A stretch of 64,000 bases of DNA from Pseudonocardiales bacterium (GTDB lineage Bacteria > Actinomycetota > Actinomycetes > Mycobacteriales > Pseudonocardiaceae): the NCBI GenBank assembly GCA_023252195.1, contig JAHEXI010000002.1, positions 1 through 64,000 on the forward strand, written 5' to 3'. Within the stretch, counting starts at the first letter, position 1, and each line of letters begins with the position of its first letter. A model generated the notes under the pieces. It made no database searches and was not told where the DNA came from. It saw nothing but the letters and a program-made list of their open reading frames with translations. Made by a program: the position numbers and the translations under genes. This document shows positions 48,037 to 58,495 of the stretch, one piece after another.

Positions 48037-49986
48037 GATGTGGGCCACCGCCAGCCAGGGTTGCAGCTGCACGAAGTTGGCCTGCCCCCAGTCGTAGGTC
48101 TCGCCGCTGACCTCGTCGTAGACGCGGAACCGCTCCTGAGCCTTCAGGCCCAGTGCCGGCATGTCCAGCCAGACCATCCCGCTCACGGTGTTGAACGGCT
48201 CCAGGGTGACCACGCAGATCACCGTGTCGCCGGTGGCTGGATCGGTCTTGGAATACGCGAGCAGGGACTCGCTGCTCACTAAATGAAACCGCAGGTTGCG
48301 TAGCTGCTGCAGGGCTGGATGCGCCCGCCGGATTGCGTTGAGCTGGGTTATCCACGGTTCCAGCGATCGTCCTTGAGCTAACGCGCCGGCGAAGTCCCGG
48401 GGGCGCAGCTGGTATTTCTCGCTGTCCAGGTATTCTTCACTGCCCGGCGCCACCGCGGTGTTCTCGAACAGCTCAAAGCCGGAGTAGACACCCCAGGAGG
48501 GAGACAGCGTGGCGGCCAGCGCGGCCCGAATGGCGAACATACCGGGGCCGCCCTGCTGTAGTGACTCGTGCAGGATGTCCGGGGTGTTGACGAAAAAGTT
48601 CGGTCGCATTTCGTCCGCTCGGGAGGCCAGCTCGGTCGCGTACTCGGTGAGCTCCTCTTTATCGGTGCGCCAGGTGAAGTACGTGTAGGACTGGGTAAAC
48701 CCAAGCCGGGCCAGCCCGTAGAGCCGGGCCGGCCGGGTGAATGCCTCGGCTAGGAAAAGCACATCCGGGTGGCGGTCCTTGACTTGCCAGATCAGCCACT
48801 GCCAGAAGTCCGGCGGCTTGGTGTGCGGATTGTCCACCCGGAAGATTCGCACCCCGCGCTCTACCCAGAACAGCAGCACCCGCAGCATCTCCAGATAGCT
48901 GCCGCGAGGGTCGGAATCGAAGTTGAGCGGGTAGATGTCCTGATAGCGCTTTGGTGGGTTCTCCGCGTAGGCGATCGTCCCGTCCGGGCGAGTGGTGAAC
49001 CACTCCTGGTGCTCCTTGGCCCACGGGTGATCCGGCGCACATTGGAGTGCGTAATCCAGAGCGACCTCCATACCGAGCTCGCCGGCCCTGGCGACGAGGG
49101 CCTCGAAGTCCTCGAATGTACCCAGCCGGGGATGCACCGTGTCGTGCCCGCCCTCGACCGAGCCGATCGCCCAGGGCGAACCGACATCGTCGGGTCCGGC
49201 ATGCATGGTGTTGTTGGCGCCCTTGCGGTTCACCTCGCCGATCGGGTGGATCGGCGGCAGGTACACCACGTCGAAGCCCATCTTGGCGATCCGGTCCAGC
49301 TCACCGATGGCGGTCGCGAAGGTTCCGTGTACCGGGTTGTCATGGGAGTCCCAGCCGCCGGTGGATCGGGGGAAGAACTCATACCAGGAGCTGAACAGGG
49401 CGCGAGGGCGATCCACCCACACCTTGTGCGAACCGCCCTTGGTGATCAGATCACGCAGTGGGTCGGCGATGAGAACGTCGATCACCGGCTCGCCGAGTGC
49501 CGGTCCGACCCGCTCGGACAGCGGCAGCTCGACGTCCCGCAACGTCACCGCTGCGGTGCTCATCGTCGTTCGGTGAGCCTGCTGGCCGGGCCGGCGAGCC
49601 GCTCGCTCCAGCAACCGGGCGCCTGTGATCAGGTCATTCTCCAACTCGGATACGGTCTGGCCGGCGCCGATCTTCACCTTGATCGCGTGCCGCCAGGTCT
49701 CCCAGGGATCGGCCCAGCCATCCACCCGGAAATTCCACCAACCCACCTGGTCAGCCACCACGGTCGCGGTGAACTGGTCAAGGCCCGGCGGCCCTGGCTG
49801 CATCCGGGCCTGGCTGCCCGACCCGTTGCCCGGACCGCGCCAGACCACCGTGGCGCCCACCGCGTCGTGGCCCTCGCGCCAGACCGTGGCGCAGATCGGA
49901 ATGTGTTCGCCAACGACCGCTTTGCTAGGATATCTCCCGCACGAGACCGCGGGCGTCACATCATCGATGGCGATCCGACCACTCAC
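48022..49986 (-). CDS. glgE: alpha-1,4-glucan:maltose-1-phosphate maltosyltransferase
   Basis: A 654-residue GH13 enzyme that adds maltose from maltose 1-phosphate to a growing alpha-1,4-glucan. [16 protein letters not shown] gives the nucleophile Asp, [11 protein letters not shown] the acid Glu and VNTPDILHE the third acid. The N-terminal domain with [14 protein letters not shown] is typical. GTG at 49986 was chosen over an upstream open frame. Divergent glgP begins 137 bases away; the two share a promoter region. Confidence 0.96.
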   Translation of the reverse strand: MSGRIAIDDVTPAVSCGRYPSKAVVGEHIPICATVWREGHDAVGATVVWRGPGNGSGSQARMQPGPPGLDQFTATVVADQVGWWNFRVDGWADPWETWRHAIKVKIGAGQTVSELENDLITGARLLERAARRPGQQAHRTTMSTAAVTLRDVELPLSERVGPALGEPVIDVLIADPLRDLITKGGSHKVWVDRPRALFSSWYEFFPRSTGGWDSHDNPVHGTFATAIGELDRIAKMGFDVVYLPPIHPIGEVNRKGANNTMHAGPDDVGSPWAIGSVEGGHDTVHPRLGTFEDFEALVARAGELGMEVALDYALQCAPDHPWAKEHQEWFTTRPDGTIAYAENPPKRYQDIYPLNFDSDPRGSYLEMLRVLLFWVERGVRIFRVDNPHTKPPDFWQWLIWQVKDRHPDVLFLAEAFTRPARLYGLARLGFTQSYTYFTWRTDKEELTEYATELASRADEMRPNFFVNTPDILHESLQQGGPGMFAIRAALAATLSPSWGVYSGFELFENTAVAPGSEEYLDSEKYQLRPRDFAGALAQGRSLEPWITQLNAIRRAHPALQQLRNLRFHLVSSESLLAYSKTDPATGDTVICVVTLEPFNTVSGMVWLDMPALGLKAQERFRVYDEVSGETYDWGQANFVQLQPWLAVAHILVRA

Positions 49987-50123
49987 CGCTGCCGCCCCTT
50001 TTCCCTCGGTCCTATCCCCGGTCCCTAGTCTGCCGGGATCGGGCCTCCGGTGCGCGCCGGGTGTGACACTCGTGACCACCCACGTCGCCGCCAGCGCGGG
50101 GGACGGCCGGATAAAGTCCGCCC

Positions 50124-52682
50124 ATGAGAGCACTGCGCCGGTTCATCGTCCGGGCCCAGCTGCCGGGACCGCTGGCAGCCCTGGAGACGTTGGCCGCCAA
50201 TCTGCGGTGGAGCTGGCACCCGCCGACCCAGGACTTGTTCGCCTCCCTGGACGAGGGAACGTGGGCCGCCGTCAACGGGGATCCGATGCGGCTGCTCGGT
50301 GAGATTCCGACCCGTCGGCTCACAACGCTGGCCGCCGACGAGACGGTGGTGGCCCGCACCCACGCGCTGGCTGACGATCTGCGCCGTTACCTTGACGATC
50401 CCCGGTGGTACCAGCAGCGCGCGGAAGCACTGCCGGCGGCGATCGCCTACTTCTCCATGGAGTTCGGCGTCTCCGAGGTGCTGCCGTTCTACTCCGGTGG
50501 CCTGGGCGTGCTGGCGGGCGACCACCTCAAGGCGGCCTCAGACCTGGGGGTGCCGCTGATAGGCGTCGGTCTGCTCTACGGCTCGGGCTACTTCCGCCAG
50601 TCGTTGTCGCTGGACGGTTGGCAGCTGGAGCATTACCCAGTCCTGGATCCGCAGGGTCTGCCGCTGCACCTGCTGGTCGACGCCGCCGGCGCGCCGCTGC
50701 TGGTGGGAGTCAACGTGCCCTGCGGACGGGTGCTGAGCGCGCGAATCTGGCGGGCTGACATCGGGCGGGTTCCGTTGCTGCTGCTGGACTCAGATATAGA
50801 GGACAATCCGGATGACCTGCGCGGGGTCACCGACCGGCTCTACGGCGGCGACCAGGACCACCGGATCACCCAGGAGATCCTTGCCGGGATCGGCGGAGTC
50901 CGTGCGGTGCGGATGTTCTGCCAGCTCACCGGCCATCCCGAACCTGAGGTGTTCCACACCAACGAGGGTCACGCAGGCTTTCTCGGCCTGGAACGGATCC
51001 GTGAGCTGATCACCGACGACGGGCTGAATTTTGACGAGGCCTTGGCTGCGGTGCGTGCCGGCACCGTATTCACCACGCACACCCCGGTGCCCGCCGGGAT
51101 CGACCGCTTCCCGGTCGACCTGGTGCGCCACCACTTCGTCGGATCATCCAGCGCTGGGTCCTCGAACGGCGCTGCGCTGCTGCCTGGCGTCGACGTCAAC
51201 CGGGTGCTGGCGTTGGGTGCCGAGGACCACGGCGGGATGTTCAACATGGCGCACATGGGGCTACGTCTGGCCCAGCGCGCCAACGGCGTCTCGCAACTGC
51301 ATGGTGCGGTGTCCCGGGCGATGTTCCGTGGGTTGTGGCCACAGTTCGACGTCGAGGAGGTGCCGATCGGATCGGTCACCAACGGGGTGCACGGCCCGAC
51401 CTGGGCGGCGCGCGAGCTCGCCGGTGTGCTCGGCGAGTCCGACGATGGCAATGCGGCCCTGTCGGCGCCTGACTCAGTTCTGTGGGACCTTCGCTGCGTA
51501 CTGCGCGCCAAACTGGTGGAAGACGTGCGCCGGCGGGTCCGGGCCGCGTGGTTGGAGCGCGGTGCCTCCGCGCCGGAGCTGGGCTGGACATCGCGGATCT
51601 TCGATCCCCAGGTGCTCACGATGGGTTTCGCCCGCCGGGTGCCCACCTACAAGCGGCTCACCTTGATGTTGCGCGACCCCGAACGGCTCCGGGCCTTGCT
51701 GCTGGATCCACAGCGCCCGGTGCAGTTGATCATCGCCGGCAAGTCGCACCCAGCGGACGATGGTGGCAAGGCGCTGATCCAGCAGGTGGTGCAGTTTGCC
51801 GACTCGCCGGACGTGCGGCACCGGATAGCGTTCCTGCCCGACTACGACATGTCGATGGCCCGGTACCTGTACTGGGGCTGCGACGTGTGGCTGAACAACC
51901 CCCTGCGGCCGTTGGAGGCGTGCGGCACCTCGGGGATGAAGTCCGCACTCAACGGTGGGTTGAACCTGTCCATCCGGGACGGCTGGTGGGATGAGCTCTA
52001 CGACGGCCGCAACGGCTGGGCCATCCCGACTGCCGACGGCGTCGAGAATCCGGAGCGGCGTGACACCCTGGAAGCCAACGCGCTTTACGAGCTGATCGCA
52101 ACGCACCTCGTCCCCGAGTTCTACGACCGGGGCGCCGACGGCGTGCCGACCAGCTGGGTGACCATGGTGCGGCACACCCTGGCCACGTTGCGCCCGCAGG
52201 TCCAAGCCTGCCGGATGGTGCAGGAGTACGTAGAGCGGCTCTACGCGCCGGCCGCCGGCTCGGCGGCAGCAGTGCGCGCCGACTCCTTCGCTGGGGCCCG
52301 CGAGCTAGCGCGATACCGGTTGCGGGTCGGCGCGGCCTGGCCTCGGGTCCGGGTGGCGCAGGTGGACATTTCCGGCCTGCCGGACACGCCGGAGCTGGGC
52401 TCGGAGATGACGGTCCGCGCGGCGGTCGTGTTGGCCGGGCTGAAGCCGTGCGACGTCGACGTCCAGGTCGTGGTCGGGCGGGTGGACGACCGGGAGGAGT
52501 TGCAGGACCCGTTGGTGGTGACCATGCAGCCGGCTGGCGAAGCGGATGGCGACAGCGACCGATTCGAGGCGACGTTACGGCTGCCGCACGCCGGATTGGT
52601 CGGATACACGGTACGCGTCCTGCCGCAACACCCGCTGATGGCTGTCCCAGCCGAGTTCGGCCTCCTCCACCTGGCCACCTGA
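50124..52682 (+). CDS. glgP: alpha-glucan phosphorylase
   Basis: An 852-residue phosphorylase that releases glucose 1-phosphate from glucan ends using pyridoxal phosphate. [20 protein letters not shown], the substrate loop NEGHAGFL and [17 protein letters not shown] with the cofactor Lys are all present. This is the actinobacterial short-type enzyme. It counters GlgE, whose gene is divergent. The gene ends 6 bases before palindromic element C1. Confidence 0.95.
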   Translation: MRALRRFIVRAQLPGPLAALETLAANLRWSWHPPTQDLFASLDEGTWAAVNGDPMRLLGEIPTRRLTTLAADETVVARTHALADDLRRYLDDPRWYQQRAEALPAAIAYFSMEFGVSEVLPFYSGGLGVLAGDHLKAASDLGVPLIGVGLLYGSGYFRQSLSLDGWQLEHYPVLDPQGLPLHLLVDAAGAPLLVGVNVPCGRVLSARIWRADIGRVPLLLLDSDIEDNPDDLRGVTDRLYGGDQDHRITQEILAGIGGVRAVRMFCQLTGHPEPEVFHTNEGHAGFLGLERIRELITDDGLNFDEALAAVRAGTVFTTHTPVPAGIDRFPVDLVRHHFVGSSSAGSSNGAALLPGVDVNRVLALGAEDHGGMFNMAHMGLRLAQRANGVSQLHGAVSRAMFRGLWPQFDVEEVPIGSVTNGVHGPTWAARELAGVLGESDDGNAALSAPDSVLWDLRCVLRAKLVEDVRRRVRAAWLERGASAPELGWTSRIFDPQVLTMGFARRVPTYKRLTLMLRDPERLRALLLDPQRPVQLIIAGKSHPADDGGKALIQQVVQFADSPDVRHRIAFLPDYDMSMARYLYWGCDVWLNNPLRPLEACGTSGMKSALNGGLNLSIRDGWWDELYDGRNGWAIPTADGVENPERRDTLEANALYELIATHLVPEFYDRGADGVPTSWVTMVRHTLATLRPQVQACRMVQEYVERLYAPAAGSAAAVRADSFAGARELARYRLRVGAAWPRVRVAQVDISGLPDTPELGSEMTVRAAVVLAGLKPCDVDVQVVVGRVDDREELQDPLVVTMQPAGEADGDSDRFEATLRLPHAGLVGYTVRVLPQHPLMAVPAEFGLLHLAT

Positions 52683-52687
52683 GCCCT

Positions 52688-52750
52688 TGATCACGGTTTG
52701 TGTGTCCAGGACGACATGCCGTGTCGTCCGTGACACACAAACCGTGATCA
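52688..52750. repeat. palindromic element family C, copy 1
   Basis: TGATCACGGTTTGTG arms and their complement enclose an inner GACGACA/TGTCGTC hairpin. The element is 63 bases, just after glgP and 79 before the AbiEi/DUF559 gene. Copy 2 is at the other end of that gene. Confidence 0.92.
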
Positions 52751-52828
52751 CTGGGGTGGGCTGTCCACACCCAGGGTGCTGTCCACAGCGCGAGTGCACG
52801 GACGCTTCGGGCGGTCGCTGATTCGGCG

Positions 52829-53719
52829 ATGCTCGCGCTCATGTTGATCGAGGAACTCGCGGATTCGCACGACGGAGTGCTGACCCGGGACCAGGCATTG
52901 CGCGGCGGGCTGACGTTCCCGCAGGTGCAGCATCGGGTCCGCATCGGACGGTGGATCACGCTTCATCCAGGAGTCTATCTGGTCGGGCGTCGCGAACCTG
53001 ACCAGCAGGCTTGCACGCGGGCGGCCGTGGCGTGGGCGGGTTCGGGCGCCGTGGCGAGCGGATTGACGGCAGCCTGGTGGTGGGGCCTACGGGACTGCGC
53101 ACCCGGCGCCGCTGAGGTGACCGTGCCCCGGGCGCGATCTCCTCGCCTCGCGGCCGGGGTGGCGGTGCGCCGCCGGAACCTCGATCCGCCGGATCTGATC
53201 GTGTTGCGCGAGCTGCCGGTGACCGCGCTGCCGCTCACCGTCCTCGACGCGGCGGCGGCACTGGGTAGCGACTCCGGGCGGCCGCTGGTCGATCAGGCGT
53301 TGCAGTGCCGGGTGTCGTTCGCCGAACTGCACGACGCGTACTGCCGATCATCTGGCAGGCACGGATCGCCGTGGCTGGGGAAGGTACTGCGGCAGGCGGC
53401 AGATGGAGCTAGCTCGGATGCCGAACGGATCCTGCACCGGCTGCTCCGAGGTGCTCGGATCGACGGCTGGGTGGCCAACCACCTGGCGGTACTGTCCGGA
53501 GCCGAGTACTGGATCGACGTCGCCTTCGTGGCGCGCCGGCTGGCCGTCGAAGTTGATGGCTGGGCATGGCACTCCGACGTCGACCGGTTCGCCCACGATC
53601 GGCGCCGGCAGAACGCACTGGTGCTGGCGGGGTGGACGGTGTTGCGCTTCACCTGGCACGACCTGATGTCGCGGCCGCAGGCCGTGGTAGCCGAGATTCG
53701 CGAGGCCCTTCGGGACTGA
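52829..53719 (+). CDS. AbiEi-like antitoxin/DUF559 endonuclease-fold protein
   Basis: A 296-residue protein. The N-terminus (GVLTRDQALRGGLTFPQVQH, then GVYLVGR) is the winged helix of type IV antitoxin AbiEi_4. The C-terminal part (YWIDVAFVARRLAVEVDGWA, then HDRRRQNALVLAGWTVLRFT) is DUF559, a Vsr-like nuclease fold with possible acidic site E-V-D. Known relatives are widespread in actinobacteria and of unclear role. It stands alone, without an AbiEii toxin gene. Two palindromes of one family bracket it exactly, the right one overlapping its stop. Confidence 0.85.
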   Translation: MLALMLIEELADSHDGVLTRDQALRGGLTFPQVQHRVRIGRWITLHPGVYLVGRREPDQQACTRAAVAWAGSGAVASGLTAAWWWGLRDCAPGAAEVTVPRARSPRLAAGVAVRRRNLDPPDLIVLRELPVTALPLTVLDAAAALGSDSGRPLVDQALQCRVSFAELHDAYCRSSGRHGSPWLGKVLRQAADGASSDAERILHRLLRGARIDGWVANHLAVLSGAEYWIDVAFVARRLAVEVDGWAWHSDVDRFAHDRRRQNALVLAGWTVLRFTWHDLMSRPQAVVAEIREALRD

Positions 53720-53779
53720 TCACGGTTTGTGCTTCCAGGACGACACGCTGTGTCGCGGAAGTCACACAGATCGTGATCA
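53717..53779. repeat. palindromic element family C, copy 2
   Basis: TGATCACGGTTTGTGCTTCC begins the left arm and the right arm ends GATCGTGATCA; the inner hairpin is GACAC/GTGTC. The element begins with the TGA stop of the AbiEi/DUF559 gene and ends 13 bases before the stop of the convergent glgX. Confidence 0.9.
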
Positions 53780-53792
53780 CGCGGGTTTGGGA

Positions 53793-55865
53793 TTACCCGC
53801 GGACGGCGCGGAAGAGCAGCAGGCTTCGGGCGGGGACTGTCATCCGGGTCCCCGGGCGCCGGCTTCGCGGATGGGTGGGCACGCCGTCCGGGGATCCGGT
53901 GTCCAGCACCGGTTCATACCGCTCGCCGTACTCCCGATCCGGCAGCGTGACCATGATCGGGTGGGCACCGGCGTGCAGCACCAGCAGCCACGAATCAGTG
54001 ACCGGCGGTGGCGGGTGGGACCGCACGTCGGTGCCGTCGATCCACATGCTGAGCGTCCGAAGATCGCCGTCTTGCCAGTCGCCGAGCTCCATGGGGCGCC
54101 CGTCGGGATGCAACCAGACCAGGTCGGGCGTGCCGCCAGGAGTGGTGCGACCCTCGAAGAACTCCGGTTGGCGCAACGCGGGTGTCGTGGTGCGCAGCGC
54201 GATCAGGCGGCGAGTGAAAGCGGTCATCATCTCGCTGTCCGGATCGGCGAACCAGGCCAGCCAGGACGTCTCGTCGTCGAGCCGGTAGGGATTGTTGTTG
54301 CCGCCCTGGGTGCGCCAGCGTTCGTCACCAGCCAGCAACATGGGCGTGCCGGTGGACAGCACCAGGGTGGCCAACAGGTTGCGCGCCTGGCGCGCGCGCA
54401 GCTGGCGCACCGCCGGATCCTCGGTGTGGCCCTCGACGCCGCAGTTCCAGGAACGGTTGTCATCGGTGCCGTCGGCGCCGCACTCACCGTTGGCCTCGTT
54501 GTGCTTGCGGTTGTAGGAGACCAGATCCCGCAGCGTGAACCCGTCGTGCGCGGTGACGAGGTTGATCGATGCCCACGGCCGCCGGCCACTTGCCGCGTAG
54601 AGGTCCGAGCTGCCCGCCAGCCGGGAGGCGAGCTGGCTGACGCCGGGAACGCCACGCCAGAAGTCCCGCACGACGTCGCGGTAGCTGCCGTTCCACTCAC
54701 TGAAATGCACACCGAACCCACCGACCTGGTAGCCGTCGCGAGTGGCGTCCCACGGCTCGGCGATGAGCTTGCGGGTGCGCAGCAGCGGATCAGAGGCGAT
54801 CGCTGTGAGTAGGGGGGCGGCCGGGTCGAACGGTCCGCCCCGGGGGCGCCCCAGCACGCTGGCCAGATCGAGGCGGAACCCGTCGACGCCCAGCTCGCCG
54901 GCCCAGTACCGCAGCGCGTCGGTGACCAGAGCAACCACCATGGGCGAGCCACTGTTGAGGGTGTTGCCGCACCCGGTGAGGTCCTGGCGGAGGTAGTAGG
55001 CGGGCGCGTCCAACCCCCGGTAGGCCAGGGTGGGCCCAGTCACGTCACCCTCACAGGTGTGGTTGGCCACCACGTCGACGATGACCTCCAGGCCCGCGGC
55101 GTGCAGCGCGGCCACCATCGTGCGGAACTCCGCCACCTCCTCGCCGGGCACTGCGGCGTATCCCGGATGCACCGCGAGCAGGGCCAGCGGCGAGTAGCCC
55201 CAGTAGTTCGTCAGCCCTGCGCGCAGCAGCAGCGGCTCTGGGCAGAACGCGGATACCGGCAGCAGTTCCACGGTCGTGATACCCAGATCGGTGAGATAGG
55301 AGGTCACCGCAGGGTGGGCTAGCCCCAGATAGGTGCCACGGTGCTTGGGGGGAACCTCCGGATGGGTACGGGTGAAGCCGCGTACGTGCAGCTCGTAAAG
55401 CACCGTTTGCTCCCACGGCACGTCGGGCCGGGTTCCGGTGTCCGGGCCGCCACGGGCAGTGACCACCGATACCGGGACGCTGCCTCGCGAGTCGATGAGG
55501 CTGCGTGGGCCGGCGGGATCGCCCTGGTAGCCCAGCGCGGCCCGCAGATCAGTCACGCTGCCCTCGATCCGCAGCGTATAGGGGTCGATCAGTAACTTGG
55601 CAGGGTTACACCGGAGCCCACGCGGAGGGTCCCACGCCCCGTGCACCCGGTAGCCGTAGCGCTGCCCGGGGCCCACCCCGGTCAGCAGCCCGTGCCACAC
55701 CCCGAAGGTGTGTTCCGGCAGCGGCACCCGCAGCTCCCCGCCATCCGTGGACAGCAGGCAGACCTCAACCGCCTCGGCGACCGAGGAAGCCACCGCGAAG
55801 CGCACCCCGCCGCCCTCGGCATGTGCGCCGAGCGGGAATGGTCGACCAACTTGCGGGCGGCTCAT
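53793..55865 (-). CDS. glgX: glycogen debranching enzyme
   Basis: A 690-residue GH13 enzyme that hydrolyses alpha-1,6 branch points, mostly after phosphorylase trimming. DGFRLDLASVLGRPRGGPFD carries the catalytic Asp, KLIAEPWDA the Glu and VTAHDGFTLRDLVSYN the third acid. It matches actinobacterial GlgX/TreX. It runs convergent with the AbiEi/DUF559 gene and divergent from the ABC gene, whose start lies 81 bases away. It completes a GlgB-GlgE-GlgP-GlgX set in 20 kb. Confidence 0.95.
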   Translation of the reverse strand: MSRPQVGRPFPLGAHAEGGGVRFAVASSVAEAVEVCLLSTDGGELRVPLPEHTFGVWHGLLTGVGPGQRYGYRVHGAWDPPRGLRCNPAKLLIDPYTLRIEGSVTDLRAALGYQGDPAGPRSLIDSRGSVPVSVVTARGGPDTGTRPDVPWEQTVLYELHVRGFTRTHPEVPPKHRGTYLGLAHPAVTSYLTDLGITTVELLPVSAFCPEPLLLRAGLTNYWGYSPLALLAVHPGYAAVPGEEVAEFRTMVAALHAAGLEVIVDVVANHTCEGDVTGPTLAYRGLDAPAYYLRQDLTGCGNTLNSGSPMVVALVTDALRYWAGELGVDGFRLDLASVLGRPRGGPFDPAAPLLTAIASDPLLRTRKLIAEPWDATRDGYQVGGFGVHFSEWNGSYRDVVRDFWRGVPGVSQLASRLAGSSDLYAASGRRPWASINLVTAHDGFTLRDLVSYNRKHNEANGECGADGTDDNRSWNCGVEGHTEDPAVRQLRARQARNLLATLVLSTGTPMLLAGDERWRTQGGNNNPYRLDDETSWLAWFADPDSEMMTAFTRRLIALRTTTPALRQPEFFEGRTTPGGTPDLVWLHPDGRPMELGDWQDGDLRTLSMWIDGTDVRSHPPPPVTDSWLLVLHAGAHPIMVTLPDREYGERYEPVLDTGSPDGVPTHPRSRRPGTRMTVPARSLLLFRAVRG

Positions 55866-55945
55866 GGACAGTCATCCTGCCTGGCCGGTCCGACAGTGGC
55901 TGGACCAATCGGCAGCCGCACTGTTCCGATCAGCACAATGGCGGG

Positions 55946-56773
55946 GTGAACGCGGGGGATCAGACACCACCTGACAGCGACGCCGATCTCGTCGTCCGGA
56001 TGGACGGCGTAGGCGTTCGGCGCGGCGCTGCCACGCTGCTCCACCGGGTGGACTGGCGGGTAGAGCTGGACGAGAAGTGGGTCGTTCTGGGACCCAACGG
56101 CGCCGGCAAGACCACTCTGCTGCGGTTGGCCGCGACCGAGCTGCACCCGACCTGCGGGCTGGTGCACGTCCTTGGGGAACGGATTGGTCGCACCGATGTG
56201 TTCGGGCTCCGTCCACGGATCGGGTTCTCCTCAGCGGCGCTGGCGTCCCGGATCCCCGGTGACGAGGTGGTGACCGACCTCGTGGTCAGTGCCGGCTACG
56301 CGGTGCTCGGACGGTGGCGCGAACGCTACGAGGACGTCGACAGTGCACGGGCTAGCGGGCTGTTGGCGACTCTCGGGATGGAGGGGATGGCGCAGCGCCG
56401 CTTCGGCACCCTGTCCGAAGGAGAACGCAAGCGGGTGCTGATCGCCAGGGCATTGATGACCGATCCGGAGCTGCTGTTGCTCGACGAGCCCGCAGCTGGG
56501 CTGGACCTGGGCGGGCGGGAGGATTTGCTGAGCCGGCTGGCCACCTTGGCCGCCGATCCGGACGCCCCCGCAACGGTGCTGGTGACCCACCACGTCGAGG
56601 AGATCCCTCCCGGGTTCACCCACGCGATGCTGATGCGCGACGGTGAGGTGGTCGCCCAGGGTCTGCTTGGTGCCGTGCTGACCCGGGACAACCTGTCGAA
56701 GACGTTCGGCGTCGATCTGGTGCTACGCCGTTCCGGGCAGCGCTACTTCGCCTACCGCGCGGCTACTCAGTAG
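55946..56773 (+). CDS. ABC transporter ATP-binding protein
   Basis: A 275-residue ATPase. Walker A GPNGAGKTT, signature LSEGERKRV, Walker B LLLLDEPAAGLDL and the switch His in THHVEEIP are complete. There is no membrane gene next to it, so the partner is elsewhere or it acts as a stand-alone factor. GTG at 55946 follows a GGCGGG site. The long open frame upstream overlaps glgX and is not coding. Confidence 0.88.
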   Translation: MNAGDQTPPDSDADLVVRMDGVGVRRGAATLLHRVDWRVELDEKWVVLGPNGAGKTTLLRLAATELHPTCGLVHVLGERIGRTDVFGLRPRIGFSSAALASRIPGDEVVTDLVVSAGYAVLGRWRERYEDVDSARASGLLATLGMEGMAQRRFGTLSEGERKRVLIARALMTDPELLLLDEPAAGLDLGGREDLLSRLATLAADPDAPATVLVTHHVEEIPPGFTHAMLMRDGEVVAQGLLGAVLTRDNLSKTFGVDLVLRRSGQRYFAYRAATQ

Positions 56774-56863
56774 CCCCCACGGATGTAGTAAAGTGATCGC
56801 TGTGAGTAGCATCACCAGTGAACCGGGCTGCACGCGGCCTGGACCGTGGAGGGGAAGGCCATC

Positions 56864-57013
56864 ATGGTAGGTCTCATCGTCGCGCTGCTCGTCATCTGGC
56901 TGATCGTCGCGTGCATCGGGATCGCCATCAAGGGTCTGTTGTGGCTATTCGTCGTCGGGATCATTCTGTTCGTCGTCACCACCGCCTTCGGGGCCTTCAC
57001 CGCCAATAGGTGA
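56864..57013 (+). CDS. small hydrophobic membrane protein
   Basis: A 49-residue protein, nearly all hydrophobic: MVGLIVALLVIWLIVACIGI, then a Lys-Gly, then WLFVVGIILFVVTTAFGAF, making two membrane helices. GGAGGGG lies before the ATG at 56864. Short proteins of this kind are widespread in actinobacteria and unassigned. The next gene begins with an overlapping GTGA or 45 bases on. Confidence 0.7.
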   Translation: MVGLIVALLVIWLIVACIGIAIKGLLWLFVVGIILFVVTTAFGAFTANR

Positions 57014-57057
57014 GGTGGCCCATCGGGCAGCGCGCCGCCTGGGCTAGCGTGCGCGGG

Positions 57058-57633
57058 GTGTCGGACGGACCGGACCTCAACCCGCACAACCTGCTCAACA
57101 TCCTGTTGCATCATCTCGAGGTGCCCGCCGCTTTCATTCCGGCAGCCATCCTCCTCGGCGGGTTAGCCTGGTGGCTGGCGCCGCGTCGGGGTTGGGCTCA
57201 GGTACCGGCGATGCTTGCTGGCTGCGCTCTGGCGCTGGTATTGGCGCTGACCGTGGTGCGGCCGTTCGGGCACTTCTCCGTGGGCGGCCTCAACCCGTTG
57301 ACGACGTTGCGCGAGTGTTCGGTCGGTAGCCTGTCGTTGGCGCATCTCTACGAGCAGCTCAACGTGGCGATGCTGGTGCCCTTCGCGGTATTCGGAACGC
57401 TGGCGACTCGTCGCCCGGTGCTCATCGTGACATCCAGCGCGCTCGTCAGCGGGTTCGCTGAATTCGTCCAGGGAGCTACCGGCGGTGGCGAGTGTCAGCT
57501 CCGCGATCTCGTGCACAACACGGCGGGCGGCGTCCTCGGGGTGCTGCTAGCCGTGGGGATACTGCGGCTGCGGGCGCGGCGATCGTCCGGCATCACCGCA
57601 GAGCTCGAAGTCGGTGCAGGATCATCGCGTTGA
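57058..57633 (+). CDS. VanZ-family membrane protein
   Basis: A 191-residue protein with about five helices. The VanZ motif appears as FAEFVQGATGGGECQLRDLV, then HNTAGGVLGVLL. VanZ proteins were named for teicoplanin resistance but most have no known role. The GTG at 57058 is chosen; a GTG at 57010 overlapping the previous stop would add 16 residues. Its 3' end overlaps that of the convergent nucleoside hydrolase by 41 bases. Confidence 0.8.
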   Translation: MSDGPDLNPHNLLNILLHHLEVPAAFIPAAILLGGLAWWLAPRRGWAQVPAMLAGCALALVLALTVVRPFGHFSVGGLNPLTTLRECSVGSLSLAHLYEQLNVAMLVPFAVFGTLATRRPVLIVTSSALVSGFAEFVQGATGGGECQLRDLVHNTAGGVLGVLLAVGILRLRARRSSGITAELEVGAGSSR

Positions 57634-58495
57634 TCGACGTCAGGTCGGCGTCGCACGCCACCTGCACGGGGCGTCCGGGACCGTCGCCGGGCTGCACGGC
57701 ACCGCGGTCGGGTCCGTGGTCGCAGACCACCTGAAGGGCCATGGGGTTCGTGGTCAGCGTGCCGGACACGGTGGCTTCCAGCACAGCCAACGGGTCGTGC
57801 AGCGCCACCGGTGTCGAGCGCTGTTGCCGACACTGTCCGATGATGCCGGCCAACGCCGCGCAGCGCGGTCCGGCCGCCGCCAGCTCCGCAAGCCAGCCAC
57901 CGTCGACCGTCGCTCGCTGGGTCAGGTTCCAGGGCACCAGGGTGGTCGCCACGTCCTCCTCGCCGAGCACCCGGTGGGCGGCTTCGGGATCGGAACTGAT
58001 GTTGAACTCGGCTGGTGCACCACCGAGGTTGCCACCCATGATCACGACGCGGCCGATCCGGGGTTTGACCTCGGGATGTACGGCCAGCAGTAGCGCGATG
58101 TTGGTCAGCGGTCCGATGGCCACCAGCGTCACGGGGGCCACCGCGCCACGTAGCAGAGTGGCCATCAGTGGCACCGCGCCGAGAGCATTGACCGGTCCGC
58201 TGGGTTCCGGTAGCAGGTCGGCGTGCCCGCCCAAGCCATCTCGACCGTGCCAGCGATCGGTCCGCCGCGGTGGTGGGTACACCAGCGGCCGGGCGGCACC
58301 GGCGGCCACCGGCAGATTACCGAGCCCGGCCAGGGTCCGCAGCCGCAGCGCGTTGGCGGTGGTGACCTCCACGCCGGCGTTGCCGAACACTGTGGTCACG
58401 GCAAGCAGCTGCACCTCCGGGCTGGCTGCGGCCAGCATCAGCGCCACCGCATCGTCCACCCCTGGGTCGGTATCTATGATCATCGGTACGGTCAC
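57593..58495 (-). CDS. inosine-uridine nucleoside hydrolase family protein
   Basis: A 300-residue hydrolase with the calcium-site motif IIDTDPGVDDAVALML at the N-terminus, VAIGPLTNIALLL, VVIMGGNLG and EFNISSDPEAAHRVL. It splits ribonucleosides into base and ribose. Its partner, ribokinase, overlaps its start by 4 bases, so the unit releases and phosphorylates ribose. The C-terminus overlaps the VanZ gene end. Confidence 0.93.
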   Translation of the reverse strand: MTVPMIIDTDPGVDDAVALMLAAASPEVQLLAVTTVFGNAGVEVTTANALRLRTLAGLGNLPVAAGAARPLVYPPPRRTDRWHGRDGLGGHADLLPEPSGPVNALGAVPLMATLLRGAVAPVTLVAIGPLTNIALLLAVHPEVKPRIGRVVIMGGNLGGAPAEFNISSDPEAAHRVLGEEDVATTLVPWNLTQRATVDGGWLAELAAAGPRCAALAGIIGQCRQQRSTPVALHDPLAVLEATVSGTLTTNPMALQVVCDHGPDRGAVQPGDGPGRPVQVACDADLTSINAMILHRLRALR

